A DNA stretch of 64,000 nucleotides from the NCBI GenBank assembly GCA_963971225.1, contig OZ020270.1:66222932-66286931 (forward strand), written 5' to 3'. A model generated the notes under the pieces. It made no database searches. It was not told the origin of the DNA and saw only the letters and a program-made list of their open reading frames with translations. Numbering within the stretch: position 1 is the stretch's first letter; every line of letters begins with the position of its first letter. This document shows, piece after piece, positions 20,697 to 33,106 of this stretch. A program made the position numbers and the translations under genes. This DNA is from Melieria omissa. Taxonomy: Eukaryota > Arthropoda > Insecta > Diptera > Ulidiidae.

Positions 20697-21352
20697 CATA
20701 CATACATATATCGACACGCACTACAAAAGTGACACAACTCAAAATTTTTGATTTTTCAGAAAGCGCAAACAACTGTTTCTGAGCTAAAAAAACATTTTTT
20801 TTAAATAACGTATAGACCGCTCAGTAGAAAATCCCCACAGATTGTGCTTTAGGATAAGTTACAAGATTTTTTTTAATTTTACACTAGAATGCTCTAAAAT
20901 TTTTAGTTGTGACTGTTTTGATGATATTTTAATTCAATAATTACCGAATTATTTTAAGTTATGTCACTTTTGCTGAGCTTTATAATTATAAATTACAGTT
21001 AAAAAGTCGAAAGAATAATTTTGAAAATTCGAAATTAATTTTTTTATTTGAAAATATATTCTAAAATTGTCAGAACTTTGCTTAAAATTAACTTCAACAA
21101 AAAATTATTTCGTCAAAAGTGTCACAATTTGAGTTAAGACTATTTTCTATTGAGCTGCAGCGAACAACATCAAATTTCCGACATGAAGAGAGACCTAACT
21201 GTATTTTTGCAACAGTTAACAACAACAAAATAACTGAGCCTTTGCTTCTTGGAAGATTGATGCATTGTGCACAGTATTAACACATAAACCCGAAAATTAA
21301 AAATTTTGAGTTGTAACTATTGTAGTGCGTGTGCGATATGTATACATATACT
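20697..21352. mobile_element. nested element with GCACTACAAAAGTGACAC ends
   Basis: Inverted repeats of about 45-55 bp: CGACACGCACTACAAAAGTG at 20711 onward, and its diverged complement at 21297-21350. Internal sequence is noncoding and repeats a GTGTCACAATTTGAGTT-type word. A separate fragment of the same family lies at 42349-42480 outside any hAT element, so this is an independent family nested here. TA target is plausible but not proven. Confidence 0.65.
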
Positions 21353-22589
21353 AACGTAAACTTCTTAAAAAAAATTCAAGTGACATGTATTTTGAAGTAA
21401 TAAAATCACAACTAAAGAATTCAAGTTTGTTTTAAGTTATGGCATTTTGAAAAATGCTTGTAATAGAATTACGAAAAACTCAAATGACCTATTTTAAAAC
21501 GCTCCAGCTATGTAAAAGAAATACAACATTTACAAAATGTATGACGTTCTGAAATTTAATTATGTTAGATGTGACCATGTTTCCATGTTTACACACAATT
21601 CACCAAAGATATGTGAGTGAATTTTTTCAAATTTCAACAGCTGATGCAGGGTTGGCATGAAGCCTGCGTTTGATTACTACTTTGGTAAATAGTCGATACT
21701 TTTGGGAACACTGAAAATACAACTATTCTGCGAGAACAAATACAATGCTGATTTTTTTATTCATTTATTCTTAACCCTTCTGCGGGCTTCTATTTCTGGC
21801 CAGACCATATTGAACTTTGGATTTACTTTAGTCATGTTGTAATTAAGCTATCGAGCTCATATTTCATGATATCCTTAACTGATCCTTTCTAAGCACAAAA
21901 CCCAAAACCATGGCTTGGCCAGACAATGGTGTATTTTCATACACATTTGCCAGTTATTTTCAGTTTTTTTGTTGTTTTCGACTTAATTATTGTCAGAATT
22001 GTTTATAAATATTTTTTTATATTATACATATACTTTCAAGTAGGCTTTTAGGCCGTTAATAGTGACGTAAATTAGCTGGCGCAAAATGTACCTGGTCCAA
22101 GTGTTTTTCATTCGCCTTGGCTTTTGTTTTCTTTGGGTTAATAAATTATAATTTTTGTTGGAAAATAATGTTGGAACATATTCAAAATTAATACTTATCC
22201 ATTGTGTTCATGGTTATGTCCGTGTTTTGGTTTAAATTCAATTACAATCTTTAAGTGAAGAAAGTATTTGTTGTCTTGTCGTGTCTGGTTTTTTATCAAT
22301 TCGATTGGGTGTTTTCTGTGGCAGAGATGAAAGGAAGGGAATGCTATTTTGAGGATCAGGTGGACATAGTTTTTGAACTTTGACGCTGGAGTTAAATCAG
22401 AGAGGAAAATTTCTCTAAAAATATTTGCTTAAAAAAACGAATGCTTTAGAGCAACGAATTTCTGATACTAAATAATTTGCTGCTAGAGGTAATAATAACG
22501 GTGCTACCAATTTCACGCTTTCATTTGGACCTGACCAAACCAAGTTTCTGATACTAATAGAAAAAATAATTGTTTAGGTAGTTCAATGT

Positions 22590-22919
22590 TTTTAGACAGC
22601 CGCCGTGGCTCAGTTGGTTAGTGCGCGGTCCAGCGAGTCGCATGCAGAGCGACGCAAGTTCGAATTCTGCATGTAGTAACACCTAAAAAAAATAACGGGA
22701 AACTCGTTTTCTCTTTCGGTGGCTGTCCTCTCAGCTGGAAATGGCAAACCTCTGAGAGTAAAAATTGGCTATGAAAAAGCTCCCAACCTGCCGTTCGGAA
22801 CCGGCATAAAACTGTAGGTCCCTTCTACCCGCGTACGAAATTCACACGCACAACACGGGTAGCTAGGGAAGCTAGGCCTTAGTCTCGCGTAAGCGGGCTG
22901 TCGTGCCAATCAATTATTA
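22590..22919 (+). mobile_element. tRNA-derived SINE, family 1
   Basis: A tRNA-like head (GCCGCCGTGGCTCAGTTGGT, A-box like; AGTTCGAATTC, B-box like) is followed by a family-specific body and an AATTATTAA tail. A 10-bp duplication AGTTCAATGT lies at 22580-22589 and 22920-22929. The two other copies are at 40074-40404 and 47015-47345. It depends on a LINE for movement. Confidence 0.92.
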
Positions 22920-23569
22920 AGTTCAATGTGAAGATAGCGACGACGAAAGCGACAAGGAAAACCATATCTGACCAGTTCAGCATGAACAATAACATTTAGA
23001 GCACGTTTTGCATATTTTTCTTTGGCAAAGCAGTTCAGAATTATTAACAATGCAAGGAATCCAGAAATAGATATATCAAAACCCGATTCGTGTGTGTCGA
23101 ATGTAAAATCTCGTAGAAATAATTGCACTAGTCAAGCAGTTGAAGTAGATCCATAAGTAACGTATTTTACATTTATACATTTTTTTTATTTTCTTTCTTT
23201 ACTGCCGTGTTTTTTTTTATTTCAAAATTAACTCATTGAACACCGTTTTACGTAAAAATAATGTAGGCGAGCAAAAGAAATCATCTGGCCAGATCATGGG
23301 AGGTTCAATTATTAGGTTTTAGGTGGGATTACACAAGAGATAAAGCAAATAGTATAAATGTTTCACAATTCCATAATTAATTCTTCGCCCAAGGGGGGGA
23401 TTCATCCCCCTAATCCCCCCTGGGGACGCCACTGAATGTAACAAACGTCAATATTTATTAAAAAAGGATTATTGAATACACTCTCCTCTCTTATTATAAA
23501 GATCTTCAATTAGTTTGTCCATACTTGTAATAAGACTATTTATTAGATCTTAGACATTTTTTCCATTCT

Positions 23570-24340
23570 TCCTTTACAGCGGTTGTGAAAGTTTCAGCTG
23601 TCTCAAACTGTCGATTAGCCCCATATACTTGTTGTATTAGAATGCCCCACAGATTTTTTTATGGGTTTCATGTCAGGTGAGCATGCAGGTCACTCCAAAA
23701 CTGTGATGGATTTCGACGAAAACCACCGTTTTGTCTATCGGCTAACATGGATTCGGGCATTATCTTGTTGGAAACGCCACTCTGTGTCACATGTTTCCTC
23801 TAAAAGTGGCACCAGGCTACTCTCAAGAAGTTCTATAAAGTCAGCGCTCTTCATCCGACAAGATGTTATTTGGAGTTCCAAGCAACCCTGAGCGAAAACG
23901 CGCCCCACACCATTCCGTTTTGTAAACCGCAATAATTCCTTCCGGACATCACGCCAATAGCCTCGAAAACTACCTGGCCCATCCAGATTCCACTTCTTTT
24001 CGTCGGAAAATATAACCTAATATCGTTTGTTTCAATATAAAGGAATTTTGCAAAGCTGATAAAAACAGGACTTACTCTTTCCCAATTGGTATGGAAGTTT
24101 TTTAGAGCAAAATCAACTCGAACCTCCTTGTAGCGCTTTGTTAGCTTAGGCATTCGTTGCTGCTACTTAAATTGAATCTTTTGACTCTGCTTTAAGGTCC
24201 TCCAAATGGTTGCCTTTGACACATTTGCTTGTACTAACGTCTCAAACCTGTTAATGAAGTGGATGAGTTGCTAGCTTCGCGTATAATGCGAGCCTCGGTG
24301 CGCGAATTGAGCTTTCTCTTGGCTCCAGTGCACCGTAAAC
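23570..24340 (-). pseudogene. Tc1-like transposase relic
   Basis: Reads on the minus strand from an HTH segment (SKATIWRTLKQS near 24190-24230), through KLTKRYKEVRVDFALK and YFPTKRSGIWMG with a degraded first D zone, then MVWGAFS, RMKSADFIELLE, FQQDNARIHVSR (second D), and after a frame change a SPDM-type block near 23680. Multiple frameshifts. No intact ends were found. Confidence 0.8.
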
Positions 24341-24567
24341 TTGTGGATTTTGCCAACAACAATTGTGGATTTTGTCAACCATTTTTTGAGATGCCGAAAA
24401 ATCCACTGACAGATTTCTCTGCGATATTTTTATTATTGACCTTATAATTGTGAAACACGTGCATTTTTGTTACTGTTGTTGTATAAATATACCGTTAGTT
24501 CAAAAATGTTTATGAGCTGTTGCCTCTACTTCTTATTAGCTACACCTTTTTTTTGGGAAGTTATATA

Positions 24568-25173
24568 GGGTGTTTTTTTTAGAGGTTTGTTTTTCGAATA
24601 GAGATAAAACTGGCATTTTGTGGTCAAATCTGGCAACTTTAATGTCATTTATGTTCAGTTTGGTTTGCCATTTCATCATGAACAGGTTGACAAAAGAACA
24701 ACGCTTGCAAATTTATTTCGAAAATAATGGTTCAGTTCGCGAAGTTTACCGCAAGCTCCGTCCATTTTATGGTCGACATAATCGTCCATCAGAGCAAAAT
24801 CGGTCCATCCATCGGTTAACCATGGGTCGTTTTCGCACTACGTTTACTCTATGTGATAATACGCATCCGCAGAGACGTCGAACAGTGCTCACCGAAGAAA
24901 CAATTGCCGCTGTAGAGCAAAATGTTGAAGAGGACCCGAATGAATCGATTCGCCACCGTGCACAGCAATTGGAGCTTTGTCCATCAACTTAAAAAATTGG
25001 ACCTGTAGAATTGGCTTTATTCGAGCCAGCCGCGGCGGCCACATGCCCGAAATCATATTTACACATTAATGGCATAAAATTATCCTTCCAATAAAGCCAA
25101 ATTGATGGACATTAAAACGATTTTCTTGTGTTTTATTTCAATTCGAAGTTCTATACCTCTAAAAAAAACACCC
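24568..25173 (+). mobile_element. internally deleted DD41D mariner-type element, 606 bp
   Basis: Terminal repeats GGGTGTTTTTTTTAGAGGT at 24568 and the complement ending 25173 have TA on both sides (24566-24567, 25174-25175). It retains the N-terminal coding part and, in another frame near 25017-25075, the very last residues (ASRGGHMPEIIFTH) of the same transposase. The catalytic middle is deleted, so it is non-autonomous. Confidence 0.85.
24678..24992 (+). pseudogene. DD41D-type transposase, N-terminal domain only
   Basis: Starts at ATG 24678 (MNRLTKEQRLQIYFENNGSV), 104 residues to the stop. The sequence carries the helix-turn-helix domain, FRTTFTLCDN, RRRTVLTEETIAAVEQNVEEDP and SIRHRAQQLELCPST, the linker region of rosa/visitor-like (DD41D) mariners. 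The stop comes at the internal deletion. It may bind DNA but cannot cut. Confidence 0.8.
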
Positions 25174-25420
25174 TATATAATGCCCTATAGTTAGGCATTT
25201 GATGAGTATAATAAAAATTTTAATGACATTATAGTTATGAAACGCACCTTATAATATAATATAATATTATAAACGTTGTCGTTTGAAACTGTTATATGTA
25301 TAAAAATATGTATACAAAAAAACAAGAATCCAATACGGCTGTTCAATACATCTGCCAAGCATGAAAATCGATCGTTAAGCTCTAAAATGAGCGCTAATTA
25401 ATCTCTGTTGAGTGGTTTTG
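25174..25420. other. short AT-rich spacer
   Basis: Includes a short TAATATAATA run near 25252-25272. Nothing else recognised. Confidence 0.5.
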
Positions 25421-27318
25421 CAGATGTCGCCATATCGAGCCATGGTCGCCAAAATATCGTAAGCGCCATTTTTTTGAAAATTTTTTTTTGATTGAAAATA
25501 AAAGTTGAACATCAGACGGATCTGTCTGCAAAATTACAAATCTCAGTAATGAATAACTACCAAGAAAACGAGTCGTCAATTTTATCGTTTGAATTGTTTA
25601 CTTGTTTGTATGGTTGCAAAATTATCGTAAGCGCCACTATGAAAACAAGCAACTTCCAACTGCAACCTTGTCAAGACGAACAGCTCCGCAAGTGATATGG
25701 AAATAACTAACTGTAATTTTTTATTTCTCCTTACACATTCAGTTCAAGGCTAATAAGGGGTCGCTAAATTCGAGTCCGCAAATCGTTTTTGAAACTTAGT
25801 TTGCGTTTTGGCAAAAAGTGGGCGTGTTTTCTACATTTCATACCGTAACTTTTAAGCCAATAAACCTATTAACATGAGTTTTTATGTTGTTGCAATTACA
25901 ACATTTCATGGCTTCTTTTCTGATACTACTCATTTTTATGCGTTTTAAAAATCCGTGGTAATAGGGCTTCAGGTCAGAAAATTTGGAATTTCAAGGTGTT
26001 TTTTTTAATGGCGAAAATAATACAGATTTTTCGTTAATCAAGTAACGAGGTATATATACTATGTCAAAAGAATACACATTATTCAATACAACCGAGGGAA
26101 CAGTTGTGGTGCACAACAACAACATTCGCATCGAAATAATACCAAAAATTTGCCAAATTTGTGGGATCTAAAAAGTATATGTGAAAAGGGGATAATAAAC
26201 GAAAGGTATCATAAAGAATACTTGGATATAAACTGCAATCAGCAAGCCCAAGATACCTTAGCAGAGACTGACATTAAAGACTGAAGGGAAAATAATTAAA
26301 AACTTTTTAAAAAGACTATTTAATTTATTATTATTATTGACGGGGAATAGTGCACTGCGACCTGGAAGATCTATTATGCCCCCTTCACAGTTCGTCCGCA
26401 AGTCCAGCATCCGAGAGAAATTTTAGTATATTACCCAGTCCGTACCTGGTATAACACAGTCCCCCAGGTGTTTCTTTAGTTTGTGCATAAGCACAGGGAA
26501 TTCTCCTAGTATATGTGTTACGGTTTCATTTTCCTGCAAGCAGAACCTGCAGTATTCGTTTTCGAGAATTCCTAGTTTAGTTATTTTAATCTACAATGCC
26601 CTGTAATCCTTACAGGTATAAACCTTAGATTATTATTTGAAAAGCTCATTCATTCCTCGAATCATTTCCTATAAGAAGTTCCGATAATCGCCTTGGAATG
26701 TTCTAGTCCTGGTTGGTTGTCCCAGTATTGATTCCTATTGATTATCTTGTGTTTCCTGGTTAGGACGGATAGAGCTCCACAGCAATGGGGATAGTACCAC
26801 CCCCTTCCCCGCCCCTGTGGGCAACCCCAGGGTACTTTTTTATTAACTTTGGATTATTTAATTTTAAGTTGAAATTTTATTTGGCGTTATTATTACTTTC
26901 AATACTTCTTTTTTGGGTTAGAATTGCCCACTCTTTTCTACTGTTTTTTAGTGCTTTTACAATATTTCACAATTTGTAATAACTTTTGCGACTATACTAT
27001 TATGAACAAGACAAGAAAACAAATTTAAAGGCAAGCCAACTTCAAACATTTCTATCGTAAGCGCCACAGCTTGTGCATGCTTCAGAATATTCGTGGGAGC
27101 GAAGTTATCGTAAGCGCCATTAAATACGCTCATGTTTTGCGAATCCAATCTTTGTTTATAGGTATTCTAAAAATAACTTTAAACCAATAATGCATGCACA
27201 AAATGGAAGCATTTAATAATAAAATATAAAAGGAAAACACAAAAAACCTTCTCCTGTAAAATTACGAATTTGGCGCTTACGATAATTTGACGACTATGGC
27301 TCGATATGAAAAACATCT
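25421..27318. mobile_element. unclassified TIR element with ATCGTAAGCGCCA subterminal repeats
   Basis: Inverted repeats of about 50 bp (core CATATCGAGCCAT then ATCGTAAGCGCCA) at 25421-25475 and 27266-27318. ATCGTAAGCGCC recurs inside at about 25623, 27054 and 27107, resembling clustered transposase-binding sites. No clear target duplication. Interior 26040-26280 has a short coding-like stretch (LKSICEKGIINERYHKEY) that I do not recognise. A LOA 3' relic is nested at 26320-26790. Confidence 0.7.
26320..26790 (-). pseudogene. 5'-truncated LOA-like 3' end (element 3 family)
   Basis: Closely parallels 57105-57600 in the same orientation: a TTATTATTATTATTG tail, the GTGCACTGCGACCT 3' UTR motif, then the Cys-His tail region with frame breaks. 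It is the 3' end of a 5'-truncated retrotransposon, nested in the TIR element. Confidence 0.8.
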
Positions 27319-28104
27319 TGTGCTAATAAATATAGCCACAAAATTACAAATCATTTTCTTGCGCATGTGACACGATTTTTTATAAATAACACTGTGCGAC
27401 AGCTTTTTCTAACCCGGAACCGACCAAGACTAATCGATAGTGCTCTTATAGAGTAACAAAACCCTAGCTGGGTTTTGCAAAGTTAGTTGCCTTTTACAAG
27501 TTACAGCCGTGTAAAGTTTGTGTGTATTCGGATTTGTTCAACCAGTTTTTTTTTTTATAAGTCTTAAGATATTAAAAATTTTGTATTGCTGTCTTCAGCA
27601 AACTTGCTGCTAATTCTTAGATGAACAAATTCTTTGAACACTGTGTAACAAAATTATTACACCTTATCGAAATTTTGGGGGGTCAATGTTAAAAAAAGCG
27701 ACTTTTTTTATTGTAATAAAAAAAGTGTTTTTTATTCTATTAATATTAATGCAAAAACGCATTTGTATTGCCAAAAATAAAAAAAAGCTAAACCCTCTAA
27801 TGTCACAAAGACATGTTTTTTTGCAAAATAAAGTGAAAAAATGTTCAAATCTAAATTTGAAATTTTATTGTACACATATTTCAGTCTGTTTGAAAAGTTT
27901 TGTGGTAAGTGTCTTTTATACCTGGACTTATTAATGGTCCAGATATACGGAAATGAATCAAAACAGAGACATTTGATCTGGTGTTAGTTGTTGATGAATT
28001 GAAAACATGGGAATAGATTAAAGAAGTTATTACTGGATTTTTGGGGAAATATCGGTCTGAAAACTATAAGAGTTCAGTACAGCGTAACATATGAAGAGAT
28101 TGAG

Positions 28105-28470
28105 AGAGTACGGCGCCGTATGAATCACACACTTAATAGCGACCTACAAACAATCTCCAAGTGAGGTCAAGCGAACTGGGTCGATTTTAATCCTCGCAAG
28201 ACCCAATGCTGTCTGTTATCCCACAAACGAGTCTCCCCAGATCCTAATACATCCCTGGTTATGGGTGGTGTGAGTATTGCGGAATCGGCAGCTCTTGATG
28301 TTCTGGGCATGTCCATTAAGAACGATCTTCGTTGGAACGATCATATTTTTGGCGTGTCGAAAAAAGCAGCCAAGTACCTCGGCTTCCTAAAGTGGTGCAA
28401 AAAATATTTCACACCATCTTATCTCCGCATTATTTACACCAAAACCACTTCTCTCAAAATCCTATTTCCT
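28105..28470 (+). pseudogene. non-LTR reverse transcriptase C-terminal fragment
   Basis: Translation shows NWVDFNPRKTQCCLLSHKR, then LDVLGMSIKNDLRWNDHI and AAKYLGFLKWCKKYFTP, the typical end of a non-LTR palm and thumb. A stop replaces a tryptophan-type codon near 28157. It differs from the LOA group here and looks CR1/jockey-like. No other domain remains. Confidence 0.65.
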
Positions 28471-28499
28471 AACCTTTATATCTTTTCTGAACCAACCCA

Positions 28500-28775
28500 A
28501 TGCTTTGCATAGTGGTCATCCCCTGCGCGTTTGTTCGAGTCAAAAAAAAAATTATGGATGCATTTGAAAATATAGCCGTTCACATGTTGCTAATGATCCA
28601 TTACTTGCATCATCATCTGCTTTACTTCAGCCAGCAATTACCAACAGAATTTGACGAACAAGGCGAGCGATATCATCAGACCGCGCTTCCGTTTGAATTA
28701 ATTTGCTCAGATACAAAGGAAAGAAATCTCCTGAAGCCACTGGCGGAAATTTATTGGTGTAGTCAGCAAACGTAA
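28500..28775 (+). other. coding-like fragment of unknown origin
   Basis: A 91-codon frame includes FDEQGERYHQTALPFE and LKPLAEIYW. This resembles a conserved insect repeat-associated domain I half-recognise (EQGERFHQ...ADYCW pattern), but I cannot name it. Probably a relic captured between the foldback arms. Confidence 0.3.
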
Positions 28776-29157
28776 CGGAGGATTTTTAGGAGAAAACGAC
28801 GCTTAAACTGGATGCACAAAACTTTTCAAACAGACTGAAATATGTGAACAATAAAATTTCAAATTAAGATTTGAACATTTTTTCACTTTATTTTGCAAAA
28901 ACACATGTCTTTGTGACATTAGAGGGTTTAGCATATTTTTCTTATTTTTGGCAACACAAAAGGCGTTTTTGCATTAATACTAATAGAATAAAAAACAGGT
29001 TTTTTTTATTACAATAAAAAAACGTCGATTTTTTTAACATTGACCCCCCAAAATTTCGATAAGGTGTAATAATTTTGTTACACAGTGTTCAGAAAAATTG
29101 GTCATCTAAGAATTAGCAGCAAGTTTGCTGAAGACAGCAATACAAAATTATGAATAT

Positions 29158-29604
29158 TGTTACGAATACTAGTTCTAGTGAGCTGTTACGTATCACTGGA
29201 TTGTGCAATTTGAAAATGAAACAACTTTGTTTATTCGAACGCAGCCAATTAAAAACCAACAGTCACTTTATTATTCACAGTTTACACTTTACTGTTCGTA
29301 CACTTAAGTATTTGCTTAATTACTCCGTGTGGCAACTTCACTTGTCAAAACCAGACTGACTCGCTGCGCCGCATCCGGCTGCCTTTTATACCTGCCAGGC
29401 CATCGCGCAGATCGTTCCCGCACATTCCGGAGTGGACTAAAAGTTTCCATCATTGCCAGGTTGGACTAAAAATTAATTTTCGCGGCCGTCGTTGCCAGAT
29501 TGGACTAAAAGTTACCATCGCGGCCGTCATTGCCAGATTGGATTATAGCACGGCACGTAGCGGCAGGGTTGCTTTGCACAGCGACAGACTGTCTTATCGT
29601 TGCA
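29158..29604 (-). repeat. 3' LTR of gypsy A
   Basis: 447 bp, TG...CA ends. U3 holds degenerate ~38-bp repeats around TTGGACTAAAAGTTACCATC (29430-29550), possible promoter elements. Confidence 0.95.
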
Positions 29605-29615
29605 CTGCCCACCAC

Positions 29616-32600
29616 TTAGACTTGTTTGTCCCGAACAAGTGCCGAGGCTCCGCTGTGATGAGGCGCCAGGCGCTCCAAATGGACTACCTTCAGCTTAGCG
29701 CATCTATTGCTGCAACGTTGAATCCGGTATACCACATCGTTAATCCTAGTCACGACTTCGTATGGTCCTTCCCATGACGCTTGAAGTTTCGGAGAAAAAC
29801 CTTTCCTCCGCTGCGGGTCGTAGAGCATTACCAAATCGCCTTCTTGGAACCCTGCTGAGTTGGCCAGTAGATCGTATCTGGCTTTCGCCTTATCGCTGAC
29901 CAGTTTGGTGCGGCCCCTTATAAATTGGTGAATTTCCTCCAGTTCCGCCCGCTTATTGGCCACGTAGTCCGTCTTAGCGCCTCCCGTCGTGCTGACTACC
30001 CCGAACTTCAATTCAGCGGGTAACCGCAACTCTGTGCCGAACACTGCTCGGGCTGGAGTGAGTGATGTCGTGTCGTGCGGGGCTGACCTATACGCCATCA
30101 GGAACAGGGGGATATGCGTGTCCCAATCCTTTTGATTCCTGCCTACCACTTTCCGCAGGTATTCCTCCAGTGTCCGGTTAAAGCGTTCCACCATGCCGTC
30201 GGACTGTGGGTGCAACGGCGTGGTACGAGTTTTCTTTATCCCCAGTAGCTCACACACTTCCTTGAATACCGCAGACTCGAAATTCCGGCCTTGATCTGAG
30301 TGCAATTCCAACGGAACTCCGAACCCGGTTGTTTACCAGCTTTTCCGAGATCGTAGTGGCCTCCTGGTTAGGAATAGGGTACACTTCGGGCCATTTGCTG
30401 AAGTAATCCATTACAACCAGCACATATTTGTTGCCTTGACTGCTAGTTGGGAATGGGCCGGCGACGTCCATAGCAATTCGCTCGAAGGGCGCTCCCACGT
30501 TGTACTGCTACATGCGGCCCCGAGATTTTCTTGTCGGCCCTTTCGCGGCTGAACATCGGTCGCAGCTCTTAATCCACTCGGCAACAGACTCCTGACATCC
30601 TACCCAGTAGAATCGTCTTTTTATTTTGGCGACTGTTTTGGTGATGCTTAGGTGCCCTCCACTGGAGTCGTTACGGTATGCCTCGATGACCTCGTTGATT
30701 CTGCATTTAGGCACTACCATTAGGGAGTTACTGGTCCGACCATCCGCGCTCTCCCACTCGCGGTACAGGCATCCTTCTTTCAGCCGCAAACTTTTCCACT
30801 GTGCCCAGTAAGCCCTAGCGATCGGGCTTTCACCTGCCATCTCCTGCCAGTCTGGACGTGCGCCTAGCTCCTTGCCTTCGACGATTTTTGCAAGATCCGC
30901 ATCCTCACGCTGGTCCTTTTGTAGCCTCTCCGCAGACCACTCTTCCTCTGGCATAACGCTTACCAACCGGACGTCCACTATCTGCTCTTTGCTCTCGGCT
31001 CGTGAGCACTGCCTGCATTCGACTTTGCACGGACGGCGTGACAAAGCATCGGCATTTCCATGGCTACTGCCCTTGCGATGTTCTATCGTGTAGTCGTAGC
31101 TCTGCAGTCGCTTGATCCACCGCGCCAACTGCCTTTCAGGATCTTTAAAGTTCAGGAGCCATCTCAATGCCGCATGATCTGTGCGCAGGCGAAACCTTTG
31201 TCCATACAGATATTTGTGGAAGTGTTTTACGCAGTCCAATACCGCCAGCAGTTCTCTCCGTGTCACACGGTAGTTGCGTTCTGATTTCGATAGAATCCTA
31301 CTGTAGTACGCTATCACTTGTTCCTGGCCGTCTATTATCTGTGATAGCACACGGCCAATACTACTCCCGCTTGCATCTGTATCCAGCACAAACATCTCCC
31401 CAGGCACGGGGAAGGCCAGAATTGGGGCACTGCACAGTTTTTCCTTCAGACGTGCAAAAGCCTGTTCCTGCTCCTCGTTCCACTCGAAAGCTTGGCCCTT
31501 TTTCGTCAGTTTGTGCAAGCTGCTGGCCATGTTCGCGAATCCCGGAACAAATCGGCGGTAGTATGTGCACAGGCCCAGGAAACTGCGGAGTTCGTGTAGA
31601 TTGCGTGGCCGGGGCCACTCCTTCACCGCCGTGATTTTGCCTTCATCCGTATGTACTCCGCGGGCGGAAACCGTATGACCCAGATACTTGACCTCCTTTT
31701 GGAACAGCGAACACTTCTTTGGGTTGAGTTTAAGCCCGGCTTCTCGTATCCGCTCGAATACCTCCTTCAGCTTTCCTAGGTGGTCGTCGAAGTTTTTACC
31801 CATCACGATTATGTCGTCGAGGTACACCAGACACGTCCGCCAATGCAGCCCTTTTAGCACGCGTTCCATTATCCGCTCGAATGTTGCTGGTGCGTTGCAG
31901 AGTCCAAACGGCATGACGGTGAACTGCCACAAACCATCGCCAACACTAAAAGCCGTTTTCTCCTTGTCCTTGTCTGCAAGCTCCACCTGCCAATAGCCGC
32001 TGCGTAAGTCGAGTGTGGAGAACCACTGCGTGCCTGACAGTGTGTCCAGGGTGTCATCGATCCGAGGTAGTGGATAACTGTCCTTCTTGGTCACATCATT
32101 GAGCTTCCGATAGTCCACACAAAAGCGGGTACTGCCATCTTTTTTCTTGACTAGCACGACCGGCGAGCACCAGGGGCCCGAAGAACGCTCTATGACCTTG
32201 TCTTTCCGCATGTTCTCGATCAAATTTGTGACCTCCTCCCTTTTGGCCAGAGGAACTCGTCTTGGCGGTTGGCGAATCGGTTTTGCACTTCCGGTGTCGA
32301 TGTTGTGCTTCACTATGGCTGTTCTTCCGCCTGCTTCTGCCGCAAATATTGACCCATAGTGCTGCAGGAGTGACCTCGCCTTCTGCTTCTGCTTGGCCGT
32401 CAACTCGCTTATCCACTGGTTCTCCTGCGGTATGGCGTCCATGTTAAAACCGCTCTTCTTATTAACTCCAGGCGGGCTACTCTCGCAATTGACCACTGCT
32501 ACAGCTTCCTTACACTCGCCAATTACCTCATCTTTGCCGACATATCTGGGTGCATTCAGGGGGTTCAGTATTCTGACTGGTATTCTGCCATGTTTCGGTT

Positions 32601-32766
32601 CCACTAATGTACGTCCGATGATGATGTTGTCGTGTCCTTGTTTCGGTGCTTCTACTACCCACAGCCGACTCGTCCCATCGTCCTCGTCCACCTTTGCCCA
32701 CACAATCGCCTCAGAATTCGCTGGTATCCTCTTGTGTTGACACGATACAACCTTCCTTACCGCCAC
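29616..32766 (-). pseudogene. gypsy A pol: RT, RNase H, integrase
   Basis: Segment 32766-30508 encodes the reverse transcriptase ([25 protein letters not shown], catalytic VYLDDIIVM), RNase H (LDTDASGSSIG, RRELLAVLDC, HGNADALSRRP) and the integrase zinc finger (HLSITKTVA, CDRCSAAK). A TAG stop at 30505-30510 interrupts the integrase. Segment 30498-30250 carries the first catalytic D (MDVAGPFP). A small deletion near 30325-30335 shifts frame. Segment 30311-29616 has the second D (HSDQGRNF), the E (DGMVERFNR) and a C-terminal GPYEVV (GPY/F) module. The polyprotein would copy and insert the element; it is broken at two places. Confidence 0.93.
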
Positions 32767-32797
32767 GCTTCGCTCATAGCCGGTGTGCAGCGGGAAT

Positions 32798-33106
32798 TCA
32801 ACGTTGGCATACGTTTTCCTTCAGGTCCAGCGTAAAACCGTGCCTAATCATGAAATCCACGCCGATAATCACGTCGTCCATTATATCCGCGACGATGAAC
32901 TCATGTTCCAGGCTGCTGGTGCCGATAGCAATCGTTTTTGTAACTTTCCCTCTCACCGGCGCGCGCTCGCCAGTCGCAGTCCGCAGCTGTATGCCATGCA
33001 GCGGTTCCCAGTTCTTCAGCAGCTTCCTTTTTATGATCGAATATGACGCTCCAGTATCCAGTGTCAACACGAACCACTTTCCATCTATCCTTCCTTCAAT
33101 TGCCAA
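32798..33106 (-). pseudogene. gypsy A aspartic protease
   Basis: Contains the retropepsin signature LDTGAS and [11 protein letters not shown]. It lies in a different frame from gag, consistent with frameshifted translation in this group. Compared with copy B (55028 downward), 8 bp are missing near 32808-32820, which ends the frame before RT. Confidence 0.9.

Larger units (their letters stand above)
20582..23434. mobile_element. hAT-like element, 2.85 kb, non-coding remnant
   Basis: Ends CAGTGGCGTCCCCAGG at 20582 and the complement CCTGGGGACGCCACTG ending at 23434. They are flanked by 8-bp near-identical duplications AATTTAAC (20574-20581) and AATGTAAC (23435-23442). CAGTGGCG ends and 8-bp duplications are typical of hAT elements. 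No transposase could be recognised. It hosts a nested TIR element (20697-21352) and a SINE (22590-22919). TGGCCAGA-containing words recur near 21795, 21915 and 23284. Confidence 0.8.

Noticed and set aside
29605..29700. An env gene in gypsy A
   Set aside because: The integrase C-terminus runs almost to the 3' LTR, leaving no space; the element is a non-env gypsy.
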